A stretch of DNA of 64,000 bases from Streptomyces toxytricini. GTDB taxonomy: Bacteria; Actinomycetota; Actinomycetes; Streptomycetales; Streptomycetaceae. The stretch covers positions 43,189 to 107,188 of the forward strand of contig NZ_BMTY01000027.1 of NCBI RefSeq assembly GCF_014649915.1, read 5' to 3'. Both the position numbers and the translations under genes were made by a program. The notes under the pieces are model-generated. The model ran no database searches. It was not told the DNA's origin and saw nothing but the letters and a program-made list of their open reading frames with translations. Positions 50,030 through 57,731 of the stretch are shown piece after piece (the first letter of the stretch is position 1; each line of letters starts with the position of its first letter).

Positions 50030-50464
50030 TCAGTCGAGACAGAATTCGTTTCCCTCGATGTCCTGCATCACCATGCAGGACTCGTTCTCCTCGTCGGCGA
50101 GCATGAGCCGCACGCGGACCGCACCGAGAGCGGCCAGCCGCGCGCCTTCGGCTTCGAGCGCGGCGAGCCGCTCCTCCCCGACGAGCCCGGTGCCGACCCG
50201 CACACAGAGGTGCAGCCGGTTCTTCACGACCTTGCCCTCGGGGACGCGCTGGAAGAGCAGCCGCGGTCCCACACCCGAGGGGTCGCTGCACGAGAACCAG
50301 GCGACGGGCTCGCCGCCCGGCCGGGACCGCCCGAACTCCTCCCACGTGGCGAACCCCTCCGGCGGCGCCTGCGGGACATAGCCCAACACCTCGCACCAGA
50401 AACGGGCAAGCCGCTCCGGATCCGCACAGTCGAAGGTCACCTGAAACTTCTTGATCGCTGGCAT
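50030..50464 (-). CDS. VOC family protein
   Basis: 144 residues, one VOC-type unit: MPAIKKFQVTFDCADPERLARFWCEVLGYV at the start, LLFQRVPEGKVVKNRLHLCVRVG in the middle and VMQDIEGNEFCLD at the end. The RLHLCV and GNEFCLD segments hold His and acidic positions often used as metal ligands. This small glyoxalase-like group is common in actinomycetes with unknown substrate. It shares orientation with the TDO-like gene 141 bp downstream. Confidence 0.88.
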   Translation of the reverse strand: MPAIKKFQVTFDCADPERLARFWCEVLGYVPQAPPEGFATWEEFGRSRPGGEPVAWFSCSDPSGVGPRLLFQRVPEGKVVKNRLHLCVRVGTGLVGEERLAALEAEGARLAALGAVRVRLMLADEENESCMVMQDIEGNEFCLD

Positions 50465-50517
50465 CGGGCCAGCCTACGGGCCGCCCGGTGACGTCTCGGC
50501 CGCCCCGTGGACGACCA

Positions 50518-50952
50518 CTACGCCGAAGCCCCGGCCCCTGCGCTGGGGGCGAACCCGCTCCCCTGCTCGGCGAACACCTTGATCGCGGCGCCCAGGAATT
50601 CCACGAGCCCAGGGTGGTAGGCATCGTGGAACGCCCGCATGGCTTCGTCCTCGGCGTAGAAGAGCGACATGCCGACGTACGCCTCCCTGGAAGGGGTGTA
50701 GAACCGGCAGGCGATGTCGAAGTGCCTGCGGACGAGCTCCTGGATCCGCTGGTCCCCGGGCTGGGAGCCGCCGTCCAGGAGGGCCGAGATCTCCCGGTAC
50801 AGGACGTCCCAGTCCTGGTGGACCCGCTCCCGGTCCACATGCTCCCAGTCATCGGTCTCGGCCAGACTCTTCGCCTGCTCCTCGGCCAACGACCGGCGGC
50901 ACGCGTCCTCGTAACTGCTCCCCACGGCACCGGTTCCCATCGTTGTCGGCAT
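50518..50952 (-). CDS. Stand-alone TipAS-type antibiotic-recognition protein
   Basis: 144 residues without a MerR helix-turn-helix. The helical pattern matches the TipAS ligand domain: DWDVLYREISALLDGGSQPGDQRIQELVRRHFDIACRFYTPSREAYVGMSLFYAEDEAMRAFHDAYHPGLVEFLGAAIKVF. In TipAL proteins this domain traps thiopeptides and other ligands. A free domain could sequester an antibiotic; streptomycetes also make TipAS from within tipA. Here the gene is separate and starts at its own ATG. ATG 50940 is an alternative start. Confidence 0.8.
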   Translation of the reverse strand: MPTTMGTGAVGSSYEDACRRSLAEEQAKSLAETDDWEHVDRERVHQDWDVLYREISALLDGGSQPGDQRIQELVRRHFDIACRFYTPSREAYVGMSLFYAEDEAMRAFHDAYHPGLVEFLGAAIKVFAEQGSGFAPSAGAGASA

Positions 50953-51126
50953 CGACCGCCGTTGATGATCAACGACGGTTCCGGCCGAACGCTGACACAC
51001 AGCCGGCGGGGCGGCAAACCATTTCCCGGGCAGGCCTGGCCCGGATCCTGCCCATCGACTCCTGAACGGGCAGCGAGGCCGCTGCGAAGTGGTTTGCGCG
51101 GGAATCCCCGGGATTCGCAATGGCGT

Positions 51127-51160
51127 GTGCCCCGCTGATCCCGGGGGATCGGCGGGGCAC
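51127..51160. terminator. 16-bp hairpin after the CAP gene
   Basis: GTGCCCCGCTGATCCC (51127-51142) pairs with 51145-51160 (15 Watson-Crick pairs and one G-T), with a two-base loop, 60 bp beyond the CAP gene stop on the minus strand. Confidence 0.65.
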
Positions 51161-51219
51161 TGTGCCTTGCGCCGCCGGAATCGGAACCGGAACCGTTTAG
51201 AGCCGTGTGGGCGAGGCCG

Positions 51220-51957
51220 TCAGCGGGATGCGCCGAAATCCTGCGTCCAGTAGTGGTTCGGCTGGGCGAGGCCGACGCCGATTTCCTTGAAGGCGCAGTT
51301 CAGAATGTTCTGCCGGTGGCCGGGGCTGTTCATCCAGCCCTGCATCACCTGCTCGGCGGTGCTGTAGCCGTAGGCGACGTTCTCGCCGTACGTGCGCCAC
51401 TCGTATCCGGCTCGCGTGATGCGTTGGCCCGGGTCGGACCCGTCGGATCCGGTGTGGGACATGGTGGAGTGGCTCGCCATGTCCTCGCTGTGGGCCTGGG
51501 CCGCCTTGGTCAGCTGCTCGTTCACGGTGAGCGCCGGGCAGCCGACGGCCGCGCGCTCCTTGTTGACGAGCGCGAGGATCTGGGCGGCGGCGCCGGAGTC
51601 GGGTGCGGCGGTCGGCGCGGAGGGCTCGGGCGCGGCCGGGGCCTGCGGTTCCGGCTGCGCGGCCGGCGGCGGCGCCGGGGCCTCGCGTACGGGGGCCGGC
51701 TCCTGTACGACGGGCGCGGCGGGGGCGGGCGCGTCCTGTACGACGGGGGCCGCGGGGGCTTCGGGCGCCGCGGGGGCGGCCTCGGCGGCGGTGTGCTGCC
51801 AGGCGCGGGACTCGTACCGCTCGGCGGCCCGGGGGCGGGGCGCGTCCTGCGTGTCGAAGCAGGCCATGGCCGCGGTCGGCACGCCCAGGATTCCCACGGC
51901 GCCGACGGCGACGGCTATTTTCCTGTAGTGCGTTTTCTTCTTCCGGTGCTTCTGCAT
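51220..51957 (-). CDS. Secreted CAP/SCP domain protein
   Basis: 245 residues. Lys-rich n-region (MQKHRKKKTHYRK), signal core IAVAVGAVGILGVPTAAMA, then a Pro/Ala-rich spacer of about 85 residues. The CAP domain starts AAQILALVNKERAAVGCPALTVNEQLTKAAQAHSEDMASHSTMSHTGSDGSDPGQRITRAGYEWRTYGENVAYG and ends GWMNSPGHRQNILNCAFKEIGVGLAQPNHYWTQDFG. The His and Glu residues lining the CAP cleft (H of AQAHSEDM and E of YGENVA) are present. Two cysteines (VGCPAL, LNCAFK) may pair. The long spacer suggests that it spans or binds the cell wall. Confidence 0.92.
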   Translation of the reverse strand: MQKHRKKKTHYRKIAVAVGAVGILGVPTAAMACFDTQDAPRPRAAERYESRAWQHTAAEAAPAAPEAPAAPVVQDAPAPAAPVVQEPAPVREAPAPPPAAQPEPQAPAAPEPSAPTAAPDSGAAAQILALVNKERAAVGCPALTVNEQLTKAAQAHSEDMASHSTMSHTGSDGSDPGQRITRAGYEWRTYGENVAYGYSTAEQVMQGWMNSPGHRQNILNCAFKEIGVGLAQPNHYWTQDFGASR

Positions 51958-52355
51958 GTGACCTCATTCGGTGATCGCGAAGCTTCCGGCGGCGGTGACG
52001 GAACCCGGCGCCGGAGGAGTCGCCATTCTCAGAAGTCCGGCAACGCGCTGGCAAGTTCCACCGGCCCATTTCCGGAGGAGATCCGGAACGCCGCTTGAAA
52101 TACGCCGCCGATCATGTATGGCACCGTGGGCGGGGTTTTCAGGAGGGCCTGATGGGCTGCCAGGAACCGCTCTGAACAGTGCAGTCCCGGCGAGGGGGCC
52201 GACCACCGCGAATTCCTTTTCCGCAAGAGAGGGGAATGTCGCCGCCAAACCGGACAAAACGCGATATGTCGATCACTCGGTGCGGTGAAGGGGCCGGTGC
52301 GGCCTGCCGGGGCGCCGTGACGTATGTCACGGAACCATGCGGGGGGTGCCGGGTT
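51958..52355. other. 398-bp leader/promoter region of the CAP gene
   Basis: No gene seen. It begins with the CAP ribosome-site region and contains short hairpins (for example CCGGA-TCTCC-TCCGG near 52080). At 52317-52330 GTGACGTATGTCAC matches the GTG-N6-GNCAC pattern of streptomycete Crp sites. I looked for a c-di-AMP riboswitch, common before cell-wall hydrolase genes, and did not find its conserved blocks. Confidence 0.4.
52317..52330. promoter_or_regulatory. Candidate Crp-type site
   Basis: GTGAC-GTAT-GTCAC, a perfect 5-bp-arm palindrome fitting GTG-N6-GNCAC. It lies about 360 bp upstream of the CAP gene and 26 bp past the FtsX-type gene, so any target is uncertain. Confidence 0.35.
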
Positions 52356-54710
52356 TCAGAGGGTTTCGCTGAGGGAGTCCGCCAGGCGCCGGCGGGCCGT
52401 GCGGGTCGCCGGGAGGGCGGCCGCGGCCGCCGCGCCGAGGACCGCCGCGGCCACGACCGCCGCCAGGACCGGCGGTTGCGGCAGGCGGGCGATGCCGGCG
52501 CCGACACCGCTCGACGCGGCCTGCAGGTCGACCAGCAGGACGCCGCAGAGGGCGCCCGCCGCCGTCCCCACCAGGGCGGCCGCCAGCGCCGTCAGCCCTG
52601 CGGCCGTCACGATCGTCGCGCTGATCTGCCGGGGCGTCAGCCCGATCGCCTTCAACGCCAGCAGGTCCCGGCCGCGGTCGCGGACGCCCGTGCTGACCAG
52701 CGTCAGCACCTCCGTCAGCCCGATCAGCGCCAGCACCCCGACCAGGGCGGCGATCACCGCGCGGGCGGGCTCCAGCCCCTCGACGGGGCTCGGGGCCTGC
52801 CGGACCTCCAGCGTCCCGGCCGCCGCGCGGTCGACGGCGTCCCGGACCTCCCGGGGGTCGGCGCCGTCGCGCAGCACCAGGGCGTGGTGGTCGGGGCGCA
52901 GCTGCGGGTCCCGTTCGCGCAGCGCGTCCATCGTCGTGGTGATCACGCGGCCGCCGGACTCCGGCTCGATGGTCCGGCCGACGACGTGGAGGATCTGCGG
53001 CCGCCCGGCGACGGTCATCCGCACCCAGTCACCGACCCGCACCCCGAGCAGGTCCAGCAGGCCCTGCCCGGCCACGGCCTCGTCGGGCCCGCCGGCGGCG
53101 CGGCCCTCCACCACCGCGGAGGGGTACGGCTCGCCCGCCGTGCCCAGCCCGCGAAGCGTGATCGTGCCGGTCTGCCCCGGCACGAGCGCCGCCATCTCGG
53201 CGCCCGGGTGGACGGAAGCCACGCCGGGCACGGCCGCGAGGATCCGCTCCGCCTCGGCGTCGGACGGCCCTGCCGGCTGCTGGGCCCGTACGGTGAGCGC
53301 GGTCGCCAGACCGACCTGCGCGGGCCGGCTGCGGAACTGGTCCAGCGTCGACCACGCGACGAGGGCGACGGTGACCAGCGCCAGCGGCAGGGCGAGCCGG
53401 GACACCGCGGCGAGCGTCCTGCCGCGCCGCGGGAAAGCCGCCCGCCAGCCCAGCACCAGTGCGGGCGGCACCCGCAGGCCGAGCGCCCGCCGGCCGAGCG
53501 CCGTCATCGGCGCCGCGGACGGCAGCGCCGCCCGCGCCACCGGCACCGGCGGCACGCGCCCGGCCCGCCACGCCGACAGCCCGGTGGCGGCCGCGATCAG
53601 CAGCACCGCACCGCACGGGATGCCGATCATCAGCGCCGTGTGGCCCGGCAGGTCCGGCCACACCTGCGCGGCCTCCCCGATCCGGCCCGGTATCCGGGCG
53701 CCCAGCGAACCGATAGCGGCCGTTCCGAGGGCCACGCCGAGGACGGCGAAGGCCAGGTGCTGCACGAGGAACCCGCGGGTCACCTGCCAGGGCGTGAACC
53801 CGACGGCCTTCAGGACGGCGATGTCCCGCAGCTGGCCCCGGACCCGGGCGGCGATGGCCCCGGACGCGGCGAGGGCCGCAGCGAGCAGCGCACCCACCCC
53901 GAACACGGCGAAGACCTGCCCGAGGAGCCGGTCGTCCCCGCCCGCCTCGGCCCGGGCCTGCTGCCACTTGGCCACCTGAGCCACCCGGTCCGCGCCGAGG
54001 ACGGTCACCGCGCGCTGCACGGTGAAGTCGGTGTCGGCGGGATCCGCCAGGCGCAGCCCGACGCTCTGCCCGACCTGCCCGCCCGCCACCGCGTCGAGGG
54101 TGGCGGGGGACACCCAGCCGAGGCCGGCCGCGCCGCCGGGCCGGTAGCGGGTCTCGGCGGTCTCGGCGATCCCCGCCACCCGCAGGGCGTGCGGTGCGCC
54201 GTCCGGCCCGGTGAGGCGCACGGTGTCGCCCGGCTCGGCCCACAGCGCCCGCGCGAGGGACCGCTCCAGTACGACGGAGCCGGCCGTGGGGCCGCCGTCC
54301 TCGGCCGTCGGCAGCCAGCCGCCCGCGGTGACGAGCGGCCGGCCGGTGTGCGGGGGCTCCGCCCCGGCGGCGCGCAGCGTCAGCCCGGCCCGTGTACCGC
54401 GCGACTCGGCGGTGGCTGCCGCCGTGCGGAACGGCCCCGAGAGCGCGGCGACCCCGTCCAGCCCGGACAGCGCCTCCGCGTCGGCGGCGTCCGCGCCGGC
54501 CGGGGCGTCGGCCGCGGGACGCGTGTGCAGCCAGACGTGGGCGCCATGGGACTGGTTGAAGATCCGCTGCCAGGGGTTCGCGGCGTACCCGAACAGGGCC
54601 CCGGCCAGCAGCAGCGAGGCGATGATCCCGGCACTGGCGAGGACGACGAAGAGGGCTTCGCCGCGGTGTGCGCGGAAGTCGGCGTGCGCCCAGCGCAGCG
54701 TGGCCCGCAC
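52356..54710 (-). CDS. FtsX-like ABC permease
   Basis: 784 residues. An N-terminal helix (ALFVVLASAGIIASLLLAGALFGY) is followed by a large extracytoplasmic region, then two FtsX cores: LGQVFAVFGVGALLAAALAASGAIAARVRGQLRDIAVLKAVGFTPWQV and VIAALVGVLALIGLTEVLTLVSTGVRDRGRDLLALKAIGLTPRQI. The K-A-V/I-G-x-T-P-x-Q motif in both is characteristic. Such permeases act with an ATPase in lipoprotein or peptide handling, or as mechanical transducers. The start at 54710 has AAGGAG five bases upstream. A GTG at 54716 would overlap the upstream stop. Confidence 0.9.
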   Translation of the reverse strand: MRATLRWAHADFRAHRGEALFVVLASAGIIASLLLAGALFGYAANPWQRIFNQSHGAHVWLHTRPAADAPAGADAADAEALSGLDGVAALSGPFRTAAATAESRGTRAGLTLRAAGAEPPHTGRPLVTAGGWLPTAEDGGPTAGSVVLERSLARALWAEPGDTVRLTGPDGAPHALRVAGIAETAETRYRPGGAAGLGWVSPATLDAVAGGQVGQSVGLRLADPADTDFTVQRAVTVLGADRVAQVAKWQQARAEAGGDDRLLGQVFAVFGVGALLAAALAASGAIAARVRGQLRDIAVLKAVGFTPWQVTRGFLVQHLAFAVLGVALGTAAIGSLGARIPGRIGEAAQVWPDLPGHTALMIGIPCGAVLLIAAATGLSAWRAGRVPPVPVARAALPSAAPMTALGRRALGLRVPPALVLGWRAAFPRRGRTLAAVSRLALPLALVTVALVAWSTLDQFRSRPAQVGLATALTVRAQQPAGPSDAEAERILAAVPGVASVHPGAEMAALVPGQTGTITLRGLGTAGEPYPSAVVEGRAAGGPDEAVAGQGLLDLLGVRVGDWVRMTVAGRPQILHVVGRTIEPESGGRVITTTMDALRERDPQLRPDHHALVLRDGADPREVRDAVDRAAAGTLEVRQAPSPVEGLEPARAVIAALVGVLALIGLTEVLTLVSTGVRDRGRDLLALKAIGLTPRQISATIVTAAGLTALAAALVGTAAGALCGVLLVDLQAASSGVGAGIARLPQPPVLAAVVAAAVLGAAAAAALPATRTARRRLADSLSETL

Positions 54711-54712
54711 GG

Positions 54713-55525
54713 TCACTCCTTCAGGTCGAGGACGCGGGAGACGCCGCCGGGCTTCTCGCGGCGCCCGCCGCCGAGCTGCGCGTCGTCGGCGATGCGCCCG
54801 TCGAAGAAGCTGATGACGCGGTCGGCGGCGCTGGCCATGCGGGCGTCGTGCGTCACCATCACGATCGTCTGGCCGCGCTGGTGGAAGCGGGAGAGCAGGC
54901 GCAGCACCTCGCGGGTGCCCTTGCTGTCGAGGCTGCCGGCCGGCTCGTCGGCCAGGAGCAGGGCGGGGTGGTTGACCAGCGCGCGGGCGAGCGCGACCCG
55001 CTGCTGCTCGCCGCCGGACAGCTCGCCCGGCATCGCCCGCTCGCGGCCCTCCAGGCCCAGCTCGGCCAGGAGCTCGGCCCGCGAGTCCCGCGCCGCCTTC
55101 GGGGAGGCGCCGGCCAGCAGGGCGGGCAGTTCGACGTTGTCGGCGACGGTCAGGTTGGAGACCAGGTTGAAGAACTGGAAGACGACGCCGATGCTGCGGC
55201 GCCGCAGGACCGCCCAGCGGGCCTCGCGGAAGGTGTCGACGCGCTGCCCGCCGATCCACAGCTTCCCGCCGTCGGGGCGCTGGAGCCCGCCGATCAGGTG
55301 CAGCAGCGTGGACTTCCCCGCCCCGGAAGGCCCGGTGACCGCGACGAACTCGCCCGGCCGGACGGTCAGGTCCACCCCGCGCACCGCGTGCACGGGGGCG
55401 CCCTCGCCGTGGTGCGTCTTGGTCAGGCCCTCGGCGCGCACGATCGGCGCGGGCGCGGGCGCGGGTTCGGGTGCAGGCGTCGGTCCGGGCGCGGCAGGAG
55501 CGCCGCCGGCGGCGTCGTCGCTCAT
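54713..55525 (-). CDS. ABC transporter ATPase (LolD/MacB type)
   Basis: 270 residues. Walker A GPSGAGKST, Q-loop VVFQFFNLVSNLTVADNV, signature LSGGEQQRVALARAL, Walker B LLLADEPAGSLD and H-loop VTHDARMAS. The N-terminus is an unusual Pro/Ala-rich extension (PAPEPAPAPAPI). It is a partner of the FtsX-like permease downstream. Its ATG overlaps the PadR stop (ATGA), so PadR, ATPase and permease are one operon. Confidence 0.93.
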   Translation of the reverse strand: MSDDAAGGAPAAPGPTPAPEPAPAPAPIVRAEGLTKTHHGEGAPVHAVRGVDLTVRPGEFVAVTGPSGAGKSTLLHLIGGLQRPDGGKLWIGGQRVDTFREARWAVLRRRSIGVVFQFFNLVSNLTVADNVELPALLAGASPKAARDSRAELLAELGLEGRERAMPGELSGGEQQRVALARALVNHPALLLADEPAGSLDSKGTREVLRLLSRFHQRGQTIVMVTHDARMASAADRVISFFDGRIADDAQLGGGRREKPGGVSRVLDLKE

Positions 55526-56028
55526 TCCAGCTCCTCCTGGCAGCGTTCCAGCCAGTCGAGGTCGGCCTGGAGGTGCAGCATTGCGCCCTCGATCAGCAGT
55601 TGGGAGATCTTGTTGTCGCGGTCCTCGGAAGCGGCCAGCTTCGACAGGTCCCGCATGGTGTTGAGGTACTGCCGCCGCTGCCGGTTGATCAGCGTGATCG
55701 GATCGGCCATCCCCGACTGCGGCGCGAGGGCGAGCTTCATGAAGAACTCGTCCCGTACCCGGGGCTCCTCGGCGGTGTCCTCGAACCAGGCGAGCACGGC
55801 CTCGCGCCCGGCGTCCGTCAGCCGGTAGGTGCGCTTGTTGGGCCGCCCCGACTGCTCGACGTCCTCGCCCTCGATCAGACCGCTCTTCTCCAGCCGGCCG
55901 AGGGTGACGTAGATCTGGCCCACGTTCGGCTGAGGGTACGCGGCGCCCAGGAGCTTCTCAAGGTCCTGCTTGAGCTCGTAGCCGTGGGCGGGGCCGCGGG
56001 TCAGGAGTGCCAGGAGCGGCAGACGCAC
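55522..56028 (-). CDS. PadR family regulator
   Basis: 168 residues. Winged helix LPLLALLTRGPAHGYELKQDLEKLL, with PNVGQIYVTLGRLEKSGLIEGEDVEQSGRPNKRTYRLTDAGREAVLAWF, the usual PadR wing, then a helical C-terminal dimerisation part (RQRRQYLNTMRDLSKL). It is the first gene of an ABC efflux-type operon, which is the classical place for a PadR autorepressor. The GTG start has GGGGGAG upstream. An AT-rich dyad lies about 110 bp before it. Confidence 0.92.
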   Translation of the reverse strand: MRLPLLALLTRGPAHGYELKQDLEKLLGAAYPQPNVGQIYVTLGRLEKSGLIEGEDVEQSGRPNKRTYRLTDAGREAVLAWFEDTAEEPRVRDEFFMKLALAPQSGMADPITLINRQRRQYLNTMRDLSKLAASEDRDNKISQLLIEGAMLHLQADLDWLERCQEELE

Positions 56029-56133
56029 GCGCTCCCCCCTCCTTCCCGCACCGTAGGCGACCGATGACCCCTGCAGCGGTCCGGTGGCACCGCCGCCCGC
56101 CCCGCCCTGCCTGGGCGTCTAGTATCGCCCATG

Positions 56134-56152
56134 CCTAACGGGTATATATAGG
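56134..56152. promoter_or_regulatory. AT-rich dyad in the PadR/binding-protein gap
   Basis: CCTAACGGGTATATATAGG, with CCTA/TAGG ends and a TATATATA core, the only AT-rich run in this gap. PadR sites are often AT-rich dyads, and the core may also be a -10. The assignment is tentative. Confidence 0.4.
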
Positions 56153-56198
56153 CCGTACTGGTCGGCGACGCAGCCGGATCGTGTACTGGGAGGAACCT

Positions 56199-57473
56199 GT
56201 GCGGTGGATGCGTGCCGCGGGCAGGGCTCTCCTGGCCGCGGCGGTGGTGCTCGCGGGGTACTCCGGCTTCGGCGCCCACGCCGGCGCCGGTGCGGACGCG
56301 CCGGCCCGCGGGCCCCTCACGCTCGCGACGGCCGGCGACCTGACCGACTACCTCTCCCCGCTCCTCGACGAGTGGAACGAGCAGCACCCCGGCGAGCGCG
56401 TCACCCTCGTCGAGCTGCCCGAATCCGCGGACGAGACCCGCGCCCAGATGACCAGCGAACTGCGGTCCGGCAGCAGCCGCTTCGACGTGCTCAACATCGA
56501 CGTCGCCTGGACGTCCGAGTTCGCCGCCGCGGGCTGGATCGCCCCGCTGCCGCGCGGCCGCTTCCCGCTGGAGTCCTTCCTGCGCCCGGTGGTCGACACG
56601 GCCACCTTCGAGGGCCGGCTGTACGCGGTCCCGTACGTCACCAACGCAGGTCTGCTCTACTACCGCAAGGACGTCCTGGACCGGGAGGGCGAGAAGCCGC
56701 CGGGCACCTGGGCGGAGCTGGCCCGGCAGGCGGCCGAGGTCGCCCCGCGGCACGGGCTCGACGGCTACGCGGGCCAGTTCCTGCCCTACGAGGGGCTCAC
56801 CGTCAACGTCACCGAGGCCGTGCACTCGGCCGGCGGGGCCGTCCTGCGCGACGACGGCGCGCGGGTGGCAGTCGACTCGCCCGCCGCGCGGGCCGGCCTG
56901 CGGTTCCTGGCCGACGGCGTGCGGGAGGGCTGGATCCCCCGCGACGCCCTCGGCTGGAAGGAGGAGGAGTCCCGGCGGGCGTTCCAGGACGGCCGGCTGC
57001 TCTTCCTGCGGAACTGGCCGTACGTGTACGCGGAGGCGAGCGCGCCGGACTCGAAGGTCGCGGGCCGCTTCGGCGTCGTGCCGCTGCCCGGGCCCGACGG
57101 GCCTGGCACCAGCGTCCTCGGCGGCTCCAACCTGGCGGTCAGCAGCCGCTCGCGGCACCCCGCGTCGGCAGCGGACCTGATCTCCTACCTCACCAGCGAA
57201 CCGGTGCAGCGCAAGGTCCTCACCGAGGGCGCGCTGCCGCCCGTGCGGGCCGCCCTGTACGAGGACCCCGAGCTGGTGCGCACGTACCCGTACCTGCCCA
57301 CGCTCCGCGAGAGCGTGCTGTCGGCGGTGCCGCGGCCCAAGAGCCCGCGCTACGACCAGGTGAGCATCGCGGTGCAGGCCGTTGCACAGGACCTGCTCGC
57401 GCTGCGGCAGACACCCGAGCAGGCCGTCGCGCGGCTGGCGCGCGAGCTCGACGCGCTCACCCGCAAGGGCTGA
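56199..57473 (+). CDS. Sugar ABC solute-binding protein with a mutated lipobox
   Basis: 424 residues of the family-1 extracellular binding proteins (trehalose/maltose type): DLTDYLSPLLDEWNEQHPGERVTLVELPESADETRAQMTSEL, FDVLNIDVAWTSEFAAAGWIAPL, YAVPYVTNAGLLYYRKDVLD, and SVLGGSNLAVSSRSRHPASAADLISYLTSEPVQRKV. The signal reads ALLAAAVVLAGYSGF. The lipobox would be L-A-G-C, but residue 21 is Tyr (TAC at 56259-56261, one base from TGC). The protein may therefore be released rather than lipid-anchored. GTG start after GGGAGGAA. It stands upstream of an alpha-glucosidase and a second binding protein with permeases, whose transporter it may share. Confidence 0.88.
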   Translation: MRWMRAAGRALLAAAVVLAGYSGFGAHAGAGADAPARGPLTLATAGDLTDYLSPLLDEWNEQHPGERVTLVELPESADETRAQMTSELRSGSSRFDVLNIDVAWTSEFAAAGWIAPLPRGRFPLESFLRPVVDTATFEGRLYAVPYVTNAGLLYYRKDVLDREGEKPPGTWAELARQAAEVAPRHGLDGYAGQFLPYEGLTVNVTEAVHSAGGAVLRDDGARVAVDSPAARAGLRFLADGVREGWIPRDALGWKEEESRRAFQDGRLLFLRNWPYVYAEASAPDSKVAGRFGVVPLPGPDGPGTSVLGGSNLAVSSRSRHPASAADLISYLTSEPVQRKVLTEGALPPVRAALYEDPELVRTYPYLPTLRESVLSAVPRPKSPRYDQVSIAVQAVAQDLLALRQTPEQAVARLARELDALTRKG

Positions 57474-57535
57474 CGCGGGCGGCCTGCACGGCACGCGGGC
57501 GGCACTGACCACCATCCGCACCTCCTCCAGGGCGT

Positions 57536-57554
57536 CTACCTACATGTTAGGTAG
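57536..57554. promoter_or_regulatory. Inverted repeat CTACCTA-CATGT-TAGGTAG
   Basis: A perfect 7-bp-arm dyad just after the binding-protein gene and about 180 bp upstream of the alpha-glucosidase. It looks like a TetR or LacI-type operator. The regulator is not in the immediate neighbourhood. Confidence 0.5.
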
Positions 57555-57637
57555 GCGCCCTTCGTGTGTCGCGCGGTACATCGAGTCCGATAAAGGGACG
57601 AAACCCCCTAGTTGGCAGCCAGTTTTGCGACACACCG

Positions 57638-57676
57638 TTGACACCTTCCGGTCGCCGCTACTTAACATGCATGCAT
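57638..57676 (+). promoter_or_regulatory. Candidate promoter and ATGCATGCAT palindrome before the alpha-glucosidase
   Basis: TTGACA (57638-57643) is a perfect -35; TAACAT (57663-57668) is the best -10, with a long 19-bp spacer. A perfect palindrome ATGCATGCAT (57667-57676) overlaps it and may be an operator. Confidence 0.5.
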
Positions 57677-57731
57677 AACAGCGCACCTGATCAGGGCGCT
57701 CTCGCATTCAGCAGAAACAGGTCGACGCGAG

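Noticed and set aside
51958..52355. c-di-AMP (ydaO) riboswitch upstream of the CAP gene
   Set aside because: I looked for the conserved blocks on the minus strand and did not find them. Only short hairpins are present.
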